From assembly GCF_001679005.1 (NCBI RefSeq), contig NZ_LXTW01000012.1:329116-393115 (forward strand): 64,000 nt of DNA. Reading direction: 5' to 3'. Positions 16,893 to 26,297 of this stretch are shown here, piece by piece. The notes beneath the pieces were generated by a model. It had not been told where the DNA came from. It searched no databases and saw nothing but the letters and a program-made list of their open reading frames with translations. How positions within the stretch are numbered: position 1 is the stretch's first letter; the number at the start of each line of letters is the position of its first letter. A program made the translations under genes and the position numbers. This DNA is from Moraxella nonliquefaciens. GTDB taxonomy: Bacteria; Pseudomonadota; Gammaproteobacteria; Pseudomonadales; Moraxellaceae.

Positions 16893-17253
16893 TGTGGATA
16901 CACTAAATGTCCCCTTTGCCCATGAAGTCGCCAAATTGGCATCTGATATGGGCGTGCCTGCTCATCATGGGCTGATTTTGGCTGCCATTTTGTTTGTTAT
17001 TGGGCTGGCTGGCGTCATGGCAAGACGCAATGTGTTGTTCATGCTCATGAGTTTGGAGATTATGATGAACTCAGCTGCTCTTGCCTTTGTGGTGGGGGGT
17101 AACATGTGGGGCAAGGCAGATGGGCAGGTTATGTTTGTGTTTATTTTGACGCTGGCAGCGGCAGAGGCGGCGATTGGGCTTGCCATGCTTTTGCAATTTT
17201 ATCATCGTTTTAGAAGTCTTGATGTCAATCACGCCAGTGAATTAAAGGGGTAG
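16879..17253 (+). CDS. nuoK: NADH-quinone oxidoreductase subunit K
   Basis: NuoK is a small antiporter-related membrane subunit. ATG 16879 is chosen because it follows an AGGAGAG ribosome binding site inside the nuoJ end and gives 124 residues. The core starting HHGLILAAILFVIGLAGV matches the roughly 100-residue family, so about 24 residues form an N-terminal extension. Key glutamates are visible in LMSLEIMMNSAAL and AAAEAAIGLAM. Longer in-frame readings upstream would lie entirely inside nuoJ and are rejected. Confidence 0.95.
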   Translation: MQNYNVDTLNVPFAHEVAKLASDMGVPAHHGLILAAILFVIGLAGVMARRNVLFMLMSLEIMMNSAALAFVVGGNMWGKADGQVMFVFILTLAAAEAAIGLAMLLQFYHRFRSLDVNHASELKG

Positions 17254-17259
17254 GGTGGT

Positions 17260-19113
17260 ATGAATTTGTTAGCATTGACCTTTATTTTCCCTTTAATTGG
17301 ATTTTTGATATTGACCATGGGGCAAGGCAGAATTGGCGAAAAACCTGCTACCATCATTGGGGTGGGGGCGATGGGGCTGTCGGCTGTGTGTGCCTTTGTC
17401 AGTATTTTTGGGTTTTTGACAAAAGGGCAACAGGCGATGTCTGTGCCACTTTGGACATGGCTGTCGGTGGGCGATTTTGCTCCCAAATTTGGGCTGTATC
17501 TTGATGGATTGTCTGTTACCATGATGGGCGTGATTACAGGCGTGGGCTTTTTGATTCATCTGTTTGCCAGTTGGTATATGAAAGATGAAGCAGGATTTGC
17601 CCGTTTTTTTAGTTATCTGAATTTATTTGTGGCAAGCATGCTCATGCTTGTGCTTGCTGATAACCTTTTGCTCATGTATTTGGGCTGGGAGGGTGTGGGC
17701 ATTTGCTCATATTTGTTAATTGGCTTTTATTATCAAAACCGAGCCAACGGGCGGGCGGCGATAAAGGCATTTACTGTAACCCGTGTGGGCGATGTGTTTT
17801 TGGCGATTGGGCTGTTTTTACTGTTTGTTGTATTTGGTACGCTTGATATGACCGCCATCAATGCCAAAGCAGATGCCATGTTTGCTGTTAATGACCCCAT
17901 GCTACTACTCATCGTGGCAATGCTTATCGGCGGCGCGTTTGGTAAGTCAGCTCAAATTCCACTGCATACCTGGCTTGCAGATGCGATGGCAGGCCCTACG
18001 CCTGTTTCCGCTCTTATCCATGCAGCCACCATGGTAACCGCAGGGGTATATTTGATTGCCCGCATGCACCCTTTATTTGTGCTGACCCCCCAGATGCTCC
18101 TGTATTGGGTGGGCGGTGTTGGTGCATTATCCATGCTGGTGGCAAGTTTTTGTGCGTTGGCACAAACCGATATTAAGCGTATTTTGGCGTATTCAACCAT
18201 GAGTCAATTAGGGTATATGTTCATTGCCTTAGGGGTTGGAGCGTGGCAGGTGGCGATTTTTCACTTGATGACGCACGCATTTTTTAAAGCCTTGCTATTC
18301 CTAGCCAGTGGGGCGGTGATTATCTCAACACACCACGAGCAAAACATTTTTAAGATGGGTGGTCTGCGTCATAAAATTCCCCTTGTGTTTTGGTCATTTG
18401 TGGCAGGTGGTGGGGCGTTGGTTGCCTTGCCTTTTGTAACGGTTGGCTTTTATTCCAAAGAAGCGATTTTGTGGGAGACTTATGCCACAGGACACATGGG
18501 TCTGTTTTGGGCGGGCGTGTTTGGGGCATTTTTAACGGCTGTTTATACTTTTCGTTTGATTTATCTTGTGTTCTTTGGAGAGCAAAAAACGCATGGCGAG
18601 CCTTTAAAGGGTATAAGTTACGCTTTGCCTTTGGTGGTGCTACTGGTGCTATCGACAGGGATTGGGGCGTGGATTCATCCACCTTTGGCAAATGTCTTGC
18701 CAGTGAGCGTGGGTAGTACCCTTACAGACGGCAAGCACACCGCCGAGATTATCGCTGTTGGCTTTACTGTCTGTGGCTTGGTATTTGCCTACTTTTTATA
18801 TGTCATAAACAAAGGCAAAATTTTGACAAAATGGACAAATTCTACCTTTGGCACAGCATGTGTCTATTGGTGTTATCATGGATTGGGCTTTGATGCGTTG
18901 TATGACATTGTTTTTGTTAAACCATTTTTGGGCATCGCAAAGGTATTAAAATCCGACCCGGTGGACAAATTATGGTATGTTCTGCCCTTTGGGGTCAAAC
19001 TTAGCAATAAATTGCTGTTAAAAACCCAAACAGGGCGACTTGGCACGCATGTTGTGAGTTTTGGTGTGGGGCTTGCTGTGGTGTTAGTCCTAGCAATGAT
19101 GATGGTGGTATAA
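17260..19113 (+). CDS. nuoL: NADH-quinone oxidoreductase subunit L
   Basis: NuoL is the distal proton-pumping antiporter-like subunit. The 617 residues begin with hydrophobic helices; conserved charged elements include YLGWEGVGICSYLLIGFYY with the key Glu, HTWLADAMAGPTPVSALIHA, and ALAQTDIKRILAYSTMSQLG with the essential Lys region. The C-terminus is the long amphipathic lateral helix followed by a final membrane anchor (VGLAVVLVLAMMMVV). Six bases separate it from nuoK and one from nuoM. Confidence 0.97.
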   Translation: MNLLALTFIFPLIGFLILTMGQGRIGEKPATIIGVGAMGLSAVCAFVSIFGFLTKGQQAMSVPLWTWLSVGDFAPKFGLYLDGLSVTMMGVITGVGFLIHLFASWYMKDEAGFARFFSYLNLFVASMLMLVLADNLLLMYLGWEGVGICSYLLIGFYYQNRANGRAAIKAFTVTRVGDVFLAIGLFLLFVVFGTLDMTAINAKADAMFAVNDPMLLLIVAMLIGGAFGKSAQIPLHTWLADAMAGPTPVSALIHAATMVTAGVYLIARMHPLFVLTPQMLLYWVGGVGALSMLVASFCALAQTDIKRILAYSTMSQLGYMFIALGVGAWQVAIFHLMTHAFFKALLFLASGAVIISTHHEQNIFKMGGLRHKIPLVFWSFVAGGGALVALPFVTVGFYSKEAILWETYATGHMGLFWAGVFGAFLTAVYTFRLIYLVFFGEQKTHGEPLKGISYALPLVVLLVLSTGIGAWIHPPLANVLPVSVGSTLTDGKHTAEIIAVGFTVCGLVFAYFLYVINKGKILTKWTNSTFGTACVYWCYHGLGFDALYDIVFVKPFLGIAKVLKSDPVDKLWYVLPFGVKLSNKLLLKTQTGRLGTHVVSFGVGLAVVLVLAMMMVV

Positions 19114-19114
19114 G

Positions 19115-20794
19115 ATGATAGAGCAAACATGGCTTTTGCCAGGTCTGATTGCAATCCCGTTGATTGCAGGATTTTTGTGTTGGTTGGTTGAAAAAAAGAA
19201 CGCACGGCTGTCCAGATGGGTAGCACTCTTTGGCATGACATTGACCTTTGTGCTGTCTTTGATGTTGTATGCCAAAGGCGACTTTGGGGTGTTAAATGCT
19301 GGCAATGCTGATAACCTGCCTTGGGCGGCAACCTTTAAATTGCCTTGGATGCCTGTTTTTGGCATTAAATTTTCCTTGGCGATGGACGGCTTGTCTTTGC
19401 TCATGATTATTTTGACGGCATTTTTGGGCATCATGGCGGTGGGTTGTTCGTGGGGTGAGATTAAGCACCGTGTGGGATTTTTTCATCTTAATCTGCTGTG
19501 GTCCTTAGGTGGTGTCATTGGTGTCTTTTTGGCCATTGATTTGTTTTTGTTTTTCTTTTTTTGGGAGATGATGCTACTGCCCATCTACTTTTTGATTGCC
19601 CTTTGGGGGCATGATGTGCGTGATACTAATGGCAATGTCCTAAAACCAAAATCCACGGCTGCCACAAAGTTTTTTATTTACACCCAAGCATCTGGGCTTA
19701 TTATGTTCATTGGCATAAGCATGCTTGTGCTTGTCAGTTTTGCCCAAACAGGCATGTTAAGTTTTGATTATCATGACCTCTTAGGGGTCAGTCTTGGTGA
19801 TTGGGAATATGCCATCATGCTTTGCTTTTTTATTGGTTTTGCAGTTAAGCTTCCAATATTTCCCTTGCATGGCTGGTTGCCTGATGCCCACGCCCAAGCA
19901 CCAACGGCAGGTTCGGTAGATTTGGCGGGAATTTTGATTAAGACGGCGGCATTTGGCTTGTTGCGTTTTGTCATTCCATTATTTCCAAATGCCTCGGCAC
20001 AATTTGCACCAGTGGCGATAACTTTGGGCATGATTGGTGTATTTTATGGGGCGTTTTTGGCATTTGCCCAAACCGATATCAAGCGACTGCTCGCTTATAC
20101 CAGTGTGTCGCATATGGGTTTTGTCGTGCTTGCCATTTATGCTGGCACACTTGTATCGTTGCAAGGTTTGATGGTGCAAATGCTTGCTCACGGTTTATCA
20201 AGTGCAGCACTGTTTATTATGGCAGGTCAAATTTATGAGCGTTTGCACACTCGTGATATGACGGTCATGGGTGGTATGTGGGGACAGTTTCGCCGCCTTG
20301 CTCCATTTATGATGTTCTTTTGTGCGGCATTGTTGGGCATACCTGGTACGGGTAACTTTATCGGCGAGATTTTGATTTTGATGGGGTCATTTCAGGCATA
20401 TCCCATCATCAGTGTGCTACTGACGGTAAGTTTTGTGTGGGCAGGGCTGTATGCACTGATTTTGATTCATAAGGCATTGTTTGGCGACAACACCACGCCC
20501 CATTTGCACGCCTTATATAAGGCAAAAGACGATACCGCCAAGCCTTTGCGTGATTTGGGCAGGCGAGAGCTGTCTTTGCTTGGTGTGCTTGTGGTAGGGC
20601 TTATTTGGCTTGGGCTATATCCACAGCCTGTTCTGGACAAATCTAAGCAAGCAATGCACCATATCAGCACCAAAATGCCCAACAGATACTCAGATGTGGA
20701 TGGTGCCATTGCAAAACTCAAAGGCAATCAAAAACCCATCTTGCCAGACATTATGCCAGAGGTTATTAATATCAAACAGGGGGCTAACGAATGA
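19115..20794 (+). CDS. nuoM: NADH-quinone oxidoreductase subunit M
   Basis: NuoM is the middle proton-pumping antiporter-like subunit. Of its 559 residues most lie in about 14 hydrophobic helices. Signatures include FFFFWEMMLLPIYFLIALWG (key Glu), FPLHGWLPDAHAQAPTAGSV, and FAQTDIKRLLAYTSVSHMG. The polar C-terminal tail of about 50 residues is longer than usual. The nuoN start overlaps its stop by four bases. Confidence 0.97.
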   Translation: MIEQTWLLPGLIAIPLIAGFLCWLVEKKNARLSRWVALFGMTLTFVLSLMLYAKGDFGVLNAGNADNLPWAATFKLPWMPVFGIKFSLAMDGLSLLMIILTAFLGIMAVGCSWGEIKHRVGFFHLNLLWSLGGVIGVFLAIDLFLFFFFWEMMLLPIYFLIALWGHDVRDTNGNVLKPKSTAATKFFIYTQASGLIMFIGISMLVLVSFAQTGMLSFDYHDLLGVSLGDWEYAIMLCFFIGFAVKLPIFPLHGWLPDAHAQAPTAGSVDLAGILIKTAAFGLLRFVIPLFPNASAQFAPVAITLGMIGVFYGAFLAFAQTDIKRLLAYTSVSHMGFVVLAIYAGTLVSLQGLMVQMLAHGLSSAALFIMAGQIYERLHTRDMTVMGGMWGQFRRLAPFMMFFCAALLGIPGTGNFIGEILILMGSFQAYPIISVLLTVSFVWAGLYALILIHKALFGDNTTPHLHALYKAKDDTAKPLRDLGRRELSLLGVLVVGLIWLGLYPQPVLDKSKQAMHHISTKMPNRYSDVDGAIAKLKGNQKPILPDIMPEVINIKQGANE

Positions 20795-22302
20795 ACCTGT
20801 CTATTAAGTTTTCATCTTTGCTTCCCTTATTACCTGCCATGATATTAGCCATGGCGGTGCTTTTGGTCATGCTTGCCATCGCCATCAAACGCTTACATGG
20901 TCTGATTGTTGGCTTAGCCGCTCTTGGGTTAAATGGGGCTTTGCTGGTGTTGCTGTTACAGTTTTTTGGTGTATTGCCTGCTTATGTCAATGGTGGCAAT
21001 GTCATGGGACTGTTTTTGGTGGATGGTTTTGCTTTGTTTAATAGCCTTATCATCATCGTTTCGGCTTTGGCGTGTGTTACGTTATCGTATCGCTATTTTC
21101 AAAGTTTTAATAACAACAAAGAAGAGCTGTACTTGCTACTTTTAATCAGCACGCTTGGGGCGGTTTTGATGACCTCATCTCATCACCTTGCCTCCTTTTT
21201 TGTCTCATTAGAGCTTTTGTCTGTACCCATGTATGGCATGCTAAGTTTTGCTTATCTAAAACAAAAATCCTTAGAATCGGGGCTAAAATACCTGATTTTA
21301 TCGGCCACTGCTTCGGCGACTTTACTCATGGGTATGGCACTGATTTTTGCAGCAACAGGTGAGCTTGGCTTTACCCATCTTGGAGAGGCTTTGATGGCAG
21401 GTTTTGGGATACTGCCTTTGTTTGTGGTTGGGGCGGTCATGATGGTGGCAGCGGTTGCTTTTAAGTTATCGCTTGCACCATTTCATGCGTGGGCAGGCGA
21501 TGTGTATCAAGGTTCTCCTGCCCCTGTTACGGCATTTTTGGCAAGCGTGGGCAAGGTGGCGGTGGTTGCCCTTACCGTGCGTTTTTTGCTGACAAGTGCA
21601 ACTCCTGCCATATCAGCTATTGATGCGATATTGGTTGCCATTGTTGGGGTGTCTATCATGGCAGGGAACTTGCTTGCTCTGACTCAAACCAACCTAAAAC
21701 GCCTGCTTGCGTTCTCATCTGTGGCACATATGGGTTATGTGCTGATTCCTCTCATCGCCACAGGGGCAACGGCAGATGCTGACAGTGTAATCAGTATGTA
21801 TATGCTTATCTATGCCTTATCCTCTGTTGGGGCATTTGGGGTGATTGTGCTGATGACAGGAGCGTACGGTGAAACCGACCGCAATAGAGCAACCCAAGAG
21901 ATAGAAGATGAAGCGGACAGCATGGCGGTTTATCAAGGGTTGTTTTGGCGAAGACCTGTGCTGACAGCGGTTTTGACGGTGATGATTCTGTCCATGGCAG
22001 GCATGCCACTTACCGCAGGATTTATCACCAAAATGCAGGTGCTGTTCGCTGCCATTCAAGGTGGGCGATTTGGACTTGCCTTTATGGTGGTTTTGGGCAG
22101 TGCCATCGGACTTTATTATTATCTAAAAGTGCTGCTTATCATGTTCAAACGCCCAATGACCATCGTGCCTTTTGATGTACCCAATGATTGGCGTGTTAAG
22201 GCAGGGGGGCTTGTACTGATTCTTATCACGGCATTTATTTTTGTGATGGGAATTTTGCCAAACACGCTCTTTAAAATGGCAAGTTTGGCAATTTTGGGGT
22301 AA
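20791..22302 (+). CDS. nuoN: NADH-quinone oxidoreductase subunit N
   Basis: NuoN is the proximal antiporter-like subunit and the last gene of the operon. The 503 residues show the usual ~14 helices, with FVSLELLSVPMYGMLSF (key Glu), SLAPFHAWAGDVYQGSPAPV, and LTQTNLKRLLAFSSVAHMGY. A strong terminator follows within ten bases of the stop, which fixes the 3' end of the operon. Confidence 0.97.
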   Translation: MNLSIKFSSLLPLLPAMILAMAVLLVMLAIAIKRLHGLIVGLAALGLNGALLVLLLQFFGVLPAYVNGGNVMGLFLVDGFALFNSLIIIVSALACVTLSYRYFQSFNNNKEELYLLLLISTLGAVLMTSSHHLASFFVSLELLSVPMYGMLSFAYLKQKSLESGLKYLILSATASATLLMGMALIFAATGELGFTHLGEALMAGFGILPLFVVGAVMMVAAVAFKLSLAPFHAWAGDVYQGSPAPVTAFLASVGKVAVVALTVRFLLTSATPAISAIDAILVAIVGVSIMAGNLLALTQTNLKRLLAFSSVAHMGYVLIPLIATGATADADSVISMYMLIYALSSVGAFGVIVLMTGAYGETDRNRATQEIEDEADSMAVYQGLFWRRPVLTAVLTVMILSMAGMPLTAGFITKMQVLFAAIQGGRFGLAFMVVLGSAIGLYYYLKVLLIMFKRPMTIVPFDVPNDWRVKAGGLVLILITAFIFVMGILPNTLFKMASLAILG

Positions 22303-22308
22303 ATAAAA

Positions 22309-22338
22309 ACAAGCACTTAGTTGGGTGCTTGTTTTTTT
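22309..22338 (+). terminator. Terminator of the nuo operon
   Basis: The perfect 8-bp arms ACAAGCAC and GTGCTTGT enclose an eight-base loop and are followed by seven T. It starts seven bases after the nuoN stop. Confidence 0.9.
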
Positions 22339-22465
22339 GCGCCTATCAAGACCATTTCAAAAACATCACAAAACCCATTTCAAGTGTCAAGTGCGTAACA
22401 CGCATCATAAAAGAGTTTGACTTAAAATAGGTGTTTACAGTTTATGATAATTTTGGGATTTATTA

Positions 22466-22735
22466 TTATAAATGCTGATTTTGGAGTTGATGACAGACTT
22501 TAAGGTTAAGATTAATAAAAGTTTCCCAGTCTATTTTATCTTTAAAATGAATGCGATAATAATTCTCCACTTGACAAATCAGGGGTCTATCATCATAAAT
22601 TTGACATAGATTGGTGTCGGTATCCAAAAACCTACAAATGCCATCGCCCCTATCCAAATAAGCGGTTACATCGCTTAAATGGACATGGCGACAGCATAGA
22701 CCGCAAGCGGTGCAGGGAAATGGTGTGTGAGTCAA
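22466..22735 (-). CDS. YkgJ-type cysteine-cluster protein
   Basis: The 89-residue product has the cysteine pattern of the YkgJ/CxxCxxCC family: CTACGLCCR near residue 8, ICRFL at about 34, LCQIYDDRPLICQVE at about 44-58 and a final Cys near 81. Family members are thought to bind zinc or an Fe-S cluster, but their role is poorly known. The start is a TTG at 22735 whose TTGA overlaps the stop of the upstream gene, so it is coupled to the two unknown proteins before it. No better start codon lies upstream of the first cysteine motif. Confidence 0.8.
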   Translation of the reverse strand: MTHTPFPCTACGLCCRHVHLSDVTAYLDRGDGICRFLDTDTNLCQIYDDRPLICQVENYYRIHFKDKIDWETFINLNLKVCHQLQNQHL

Positions 22736-23751
22736 GCAATCTCACCTTGATAATCATTGTCAATGATGTTTTTAACTTGAAAGATATTGCTTTCGGCATC
22801 GCCCAAAACATTGCCTTCTTTGTCCAAAATGGCAATATCCAGCATGGCTTTGATAAGTTGCATGATTTTGACATTTTTCATGACGCATAGCTTACTGTAC
22901 TCGTTGTATTGACTGTAATCAACCCCTTGTTTGGCGATGACTTGCTCTAAGTCGTTTAGGGTTTTTTGGGCTTCTGTACGCACTTGATGAAATAAATCTT
23001 TCAGTTGTATTGCAAGTTTTGTAATGCCATCTATTGCTGTGATGGTGTTGTCAACATCTGCTTCAAATGCTTTTGCTTGGGCAATATTAGATTTGGCATC
23101 ATCTAAGTTTTTACTTGCCTTGGCTCCCATATACCAACCAGCAATCAGCATGGCAGGACCTGCCGCCACTGCTCCTAGTACCATTGTGCCACCAGCAATA
23201 CCATAACCGCCAGCTGCCAATGGGCCGCCTCCAAGCCATGCTAGCGTGGCATTGGTGGCCGCTGCCCCACTGAGTGTACTGATGGCTGTGCCTGTGCTGG
23301 CAGCTCCAAGTGCCATTACGCCATTATAAGCCCCAAATGCTGCCAAAGCCCCACTGGTTGCACCGCCACCCACACCAAGACCTGAGCTTGCGATGAACGA
23401 GACTTCTTGTCGTAGCATTCTAAAATCTGCTACATCAAATTCGGTCAATGATAGATTTCCCAAATTGCCATCATGTTCAAAATCGACATTTTTAATTTGA
23501 CCAAATACTTCCAAGAACTTTTTGACCGACATATTTAATATAGTAACTTTGGCGGTGCCAAGTAGTTCAAGTGATGCTTGAGAATGTTTTTTGGCTTGTT
23601 CAAGATTAAACTCGGACTGCTCAACGTTGGCTTTGGCAAGCTCATTTAACTCTTTGGCTTCGTTGTTGTCCATGATGCCTTTTGCACCTTTGGCAACACC
23701 TGTAACGGCAGCCGCTACTGCAAGACCGCCTAAAACAATTGGGATTGGCAT
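22732..23751 (-). CDS. Protein of unknown function with a long glycine/alanine-rich hydrophobic core
   Basis: I do not recognise a characterised family. ATG 23751 has a clear ribosome binding site (GGAG). Of 339 residues, the start (MPIPIVLGGLAVAAAVTGVAKG) is hydrophobic without a typical signal peptide. Residues ~28-60 and ~235-290 look like long amphipathic or coiled helices (EAKELNELAKANVEQSEF; VRTEAQKTLNDLEQVIAKQG). The centre, about 120-220, is a dense Gly/Ala block with GxxxG-type spacing (ASSGLGVGGGATSGALAAFG). The layout of coil, glycine-zipper and coil suggests a membrane-inserting protein. It lies 29 bases after another unknown protein with a similar layout, and the two probably act together. 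Confidence 0.75.
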   Translation of the reverse strand: MPIPIVLGGLAVAAAVTGVAKGAKGIMDNNEAKELNELAKANVEQSEFNLEQAKKHSQASLELLGTAKVTILNMSVKKFLEVFGQIKNVDFEHDGNLGNLSLTEFDVADFRMLRQEVSFIASSGLGVGGGATSGALAAFGAYNGVMALGAASTGTAISTLSGAAATNATLAWLGGGPLAAGGYGIAGGTMVLGAVAAGPAMLIAGWYMGAKASKNLDDAKSNIAQAKAFEADVDNTITAIDGITKLAIQLKDLFHQVRTEAQKTLNDLEQVIAKQGVDYSQYNEYSKLCVMKNVKIMQLIKAMLDIAILDKEGNVLGDAESNIFQVKNIIDNDYQGEIA

Positions 23752-23780
23752 GATATTTCTCCGTTTGTGAAGGTTGAGGA

Positions 23781-25319
23781 TTAAATGATTAAGGGTTCAT
23801 CAGATAACATAATGTCATCTAATTCTTGTAAATTTTTAATGGGTAAATCTTTGCCCAAAAATTTAGCAAATTCATTGATGTTTTGACAAAACTCATCAGC
23901 GGTCAAGTCGTCATTAAAAGTAGCAAACAGTTTTTTGGTTTGATGGTCAAGCTCAATGCTTTTTTGTTCAAAAATGTCTTGAATAACGATGCGGTATTGT
24001 TCCGCCAAAATTTTGGCACTATTGCACTGCATTTCAATCAATATTCGCCGTTCACGAGCAATGTTTTTGTCTTTTAAAACATCAAAAAAACTTTGATAAA
24101 AAGTATTGGTTAGGGCATAACCAACCATACCACCAATCAGTCCACCAAGCACAGGAACGGGAATGGCAATTTGTCCTATGGTAGCAAATACCGATGATGA
24201 TAACATTCCTGTAACACTGATACCCATCTCTTGCATGAGTGTGCTTTCATCAATTTCGCCTTTGGCATAGCTGGCAACAGATTTGCTTGTAGCAAGACAA
24301 GCGGACACTATCATGGCAGGTAGGGCGGTTTTTGAAAGATTTCGGACGACTTCGTTTGCAGATTGTGCCATATAACTTTTGATGGCTGTGCCAGTAAAGG
24401 CGGTACCATAACCCACCCCTGCCGATTTTAGGGTATCCATACCTGTGTCTACGACAGCTTCACTTAGTTCTTTATTGCTGCTTTTATAAGCGATGATGTT
24501 GGTAACAAGTGAAATACTGCCACCAATTACAGCACCAAATTTTGCTCCTTGTATCCCTGCTTGATGACTGACCCTACTAATATCCTTAACGGTCTCCCAC
24601 TCTGGATTTAGACGATAAGCGATGGCTTCTTCGGTGGTCATGCCAGAGTCACTGATTTTGCTTTCTAATTTTTCAAAATTCTTGGCTTGTTGTTTTAAGC
24701 CCTCTGCTTTGGTCAATTCGCCTTGTTGTCTAGTTCTTTCGGATTGTTGTTTTAAGCTTTTGGCCTGCTCACGACAGTATGCTTTGGCTTCTTCGACTTG
24801 CTCACTTGGCATTTCTAGTCTATCCACCTCCAAATAGCGAGACAAATCATTTTTATCACCACTATTGCGTTTGGCGATTTTGTTGAGTAAATTCTTATAA
24901 TTACTCACAAACTTCATCTGTGAGGTGGAGATTTCTTGCCTTTCTAGCAACTCAACAATATCTACTACATTGTGGTTTTTACCATAACTGGCAATGTCCT
25001 CACTGCGTGAAAATCGACTGTTGTTGCCACTCATAATCGCTTGGGCATTTTTTTTACTAACACTAGCAATCTCTGCTGAAAACCCTGCTTGTTGTTTTAG
25101 GTTTTGTTCATAATAATTGGGGTTTAGTTTTCCTTGTGCGACCTTTCGTAAACTTCTGTCAAAAATTTGCCCAGTCTCATAATCTACCCCACGAAGTCCC
25201 TTTAAAAACTCAGCACCTGCCAAGCCATAACGAGACACTGTTTCGGATAATGCCCCTGCGATAGCGGTATCAGTTAGGTTGTTACGGTTTTGTGGGTATG
25301 ATGTGGTATTTGGGTTCAT
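23781..25319 (-). CDS. Large protein of unknown function with coiled-coil and hydrophobic segments
   Basis: No characterised family is recognised. ATG 25319 has an AGGAA ribosome binding site. The 512 residues divide into a polar N-terminus with tyrosine-rich turns, a highly charged coil (about 175-235, for example KSLKQQSERTRQQGELTKAE), a hydrophobic centre (about 265-425, including GAKFGAVIGGSISLVTNIIA and IPVPVLGGLIGGMVGYAL), and an acidic C-terminus. No signal peptide is visible. It is the first gene of a leftward unit with the 339-residue protein and the YkgJ-type gene, under a promoter containing nine consecutive G. A membrane-targeting or defence/competition role is possible but unproven. 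Confidence 0.75.
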   Translation of the reverse strand: MNPNTTSYPQNRNNLTDTAIAGALSETVSRYGLAGAEFLKGLRGVDYETGQIFDRSLRKVAQGKLNPNYYEQNLKQQAGFSAEIASVSKKNAQAIMSGNNSRFSRSEDIASYGKNHNVVDIVELLERQEISTSQMKFVSNYKNLLNKIAKRNSGDKNDLSRYLEVDRLEMPSEQVEEAKAYCREQAKSLKQQSERTRQQGELTKAEGLKQQAKNFEKLESKISDSGMTTEEAIAYRLNPEWETVKDISRVSHQAGIQGAKFGAVIGGSISLVTNIIAYKSSNKELSEAVVDTGMDTLKSAGVGYGTAFTGTAIKSYMAQSANEVVRNLSKTALPAMIVSACLATSKSVASYAKGEIDESTLMQEMGISVTGMLSSSVFATIGQIAIPVPVLGGLIGGMVGYALTNTFYQSFFDVLKDKNIARERRILIEMQCNSAKILAEQYRIVIQDIFEQKSIELDHQTKKLFATFNDDLTADEFCQNINEFAKFLGKDLPIKNLQELDDIMLSDEPLII

Positions 25320-25343
25320 GAATATTTCCTGTTAGTGTTTGTG

Positions 25344-25372
25344 AGTATTTTACCCCCCCCCTTAATTTGCAA
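25344..25372 (-). promoter_or_regulatory. Candidate phase-variable promoter with a G9 tract in the spacer
   Basis: Read leftward, TTGCAA (25367-25372) is followed by exactly 17 bases and then AATACT (25344-25349). Nine G (complement of C 25353-25361) occupy the spacer. An alternative -10, TAAAAT (25347-25352), would give a 14-base spacer. Homopolymers between -35 and -10 vary by slippage in known promoters such as Neisseria porA, and a poly-G tract also controls Moraxella catarrhalis uspA1. The gene starts about 25 bases downstream. Confidence 0.6.
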
Positions 25373-25438
25373 GGGTTATTTTACTTTTTTTTTAAATTCC
25401 TTTAAAATAATGCCAACTTCAAAACCCAGTCAAATTCC

Positions 25439-26239
25439 ATGTCCGACCAACACGCCACACCCATTACCGTACTTTCCAAGACCGTCTGGTCACCCACGCT
25501 GTTTAGCTTTACCACAACACGCCCAGATGGATTTCGTTTTGATGCAGGGCAATTTGCCCGTTTGGGCATCAATCCCAGCGAGCTTGCCAATGCCAAAAAC
25601 GCCCCCAATGAGCGGATTTTTCGTGCTTATTCGGTAGCGTCAAGCCCTTATGATGAAGAGTTGGAATTTTTCTCGGTGGTCGTGCCTGACGGGGCGTTTA
25701 CCAGTCAATTACAGCATTTGACGGTAGGCGATACGCTCTATCTTAACCCCGAGCCGTTTGGTTTTTTGACCCTTGCTCGCTACCAAGAACCTGCCCCAAA
25801 GGATTTGTGGCTACTGGCAACAGGCACGGGACTTGCTCCATTTTTATCCATGCTTGGCGATTTGACCACTTGGCAAAATTACAGCGACATCGTACTGGTG
25901 TACAGTGCCAGAACGCAAGCAGAACTTGCCTATCTTGATAAAATTCATGAATTAAATCAACAGTTTAGCGAACTGACCGACAACCCAGCTAAACTCCATT
26001 TTGTGCCGATTATCACTCGTGAAAAAGTGGAAAACTGCCTAAATGCTCGCATTCCTGCTTTGATAGACAGTGGCGAACTTGAAAACTTTGTCGGTTTAAA
26101 CTTAAATCCTGCCACTTCTCATGTCATGCTCTGTGGCAATCCGCAGATGGTGGACGACACCAAAGAAAGTTTAAAAAACAAAGGTTTGGCGATGAACCGT
26201 AGGGGTGTGGGTAATATTGCAGTGGAGAATTATTGGTAG
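25439..26239 (+). CDS. fpr: Ferredoxin/flavodoxin--NADP+ reductase
   Basis: This is a soluble FAD enzyme that moves electrons between NADPH and ferredoxin or flavodoxin. The 266 residues show the FAD-binding motif RAYSVASSPYDEELEF (about 63-78), the pyridine-nucleotide motif LLATGTGLAPFLSML, and the C-terminal pattern VMLCGNPQMVDDT followed by an aromatic end (ENYW), as in bacterial Fpr. The N-terminal MSDQHATPITVLSKTVWSPT is a normal start for this family. It is transcribed away from the poly-G-controlled operon and ends before a bidirectional terminator. Confidence 0.93.
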   Translation: MSDQHATPITVLSKTVWSPTLFSFTTTRPDGFRFDAGQFARLGINPSELANAKNAPNERIFRAYSVASSPYDEELEFFSVVVPDGAFTSQLQHLTVGDTLYLNPEPFGFLTLARYQEPAPKDLWLLATGTGLAPFLSMLGDLTTWQNYSDIVLVYSARTQAELAYLDKIHELNQQFSELTDNPAKLHFVPIITREKVENCLNARIPALIDSGELENFVGLNLNPATSHVMLCGNPQMVDDTKESLKNKGLAMNRRGVGNIAVENYW

Positions 26240-26244
26240 GCAAT

Positions 26245-26278
26245 AAAAAACAGGGCGGTAGTATCTGCCCTGTTTTTT
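26245..26278. terminator. Bidirectional terminator between fpr and the symporter gene
   Basis: The perfect 12-bp arms AAAAAACAGGGC and GCCCTGTTTTTT surround a ten-base loop. The T/A runs serve both fpr and the converging symporter gene. Confidence 0.9.
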
Positions 26279-26297
26279 ATTTAGTGTACTAAAACCA

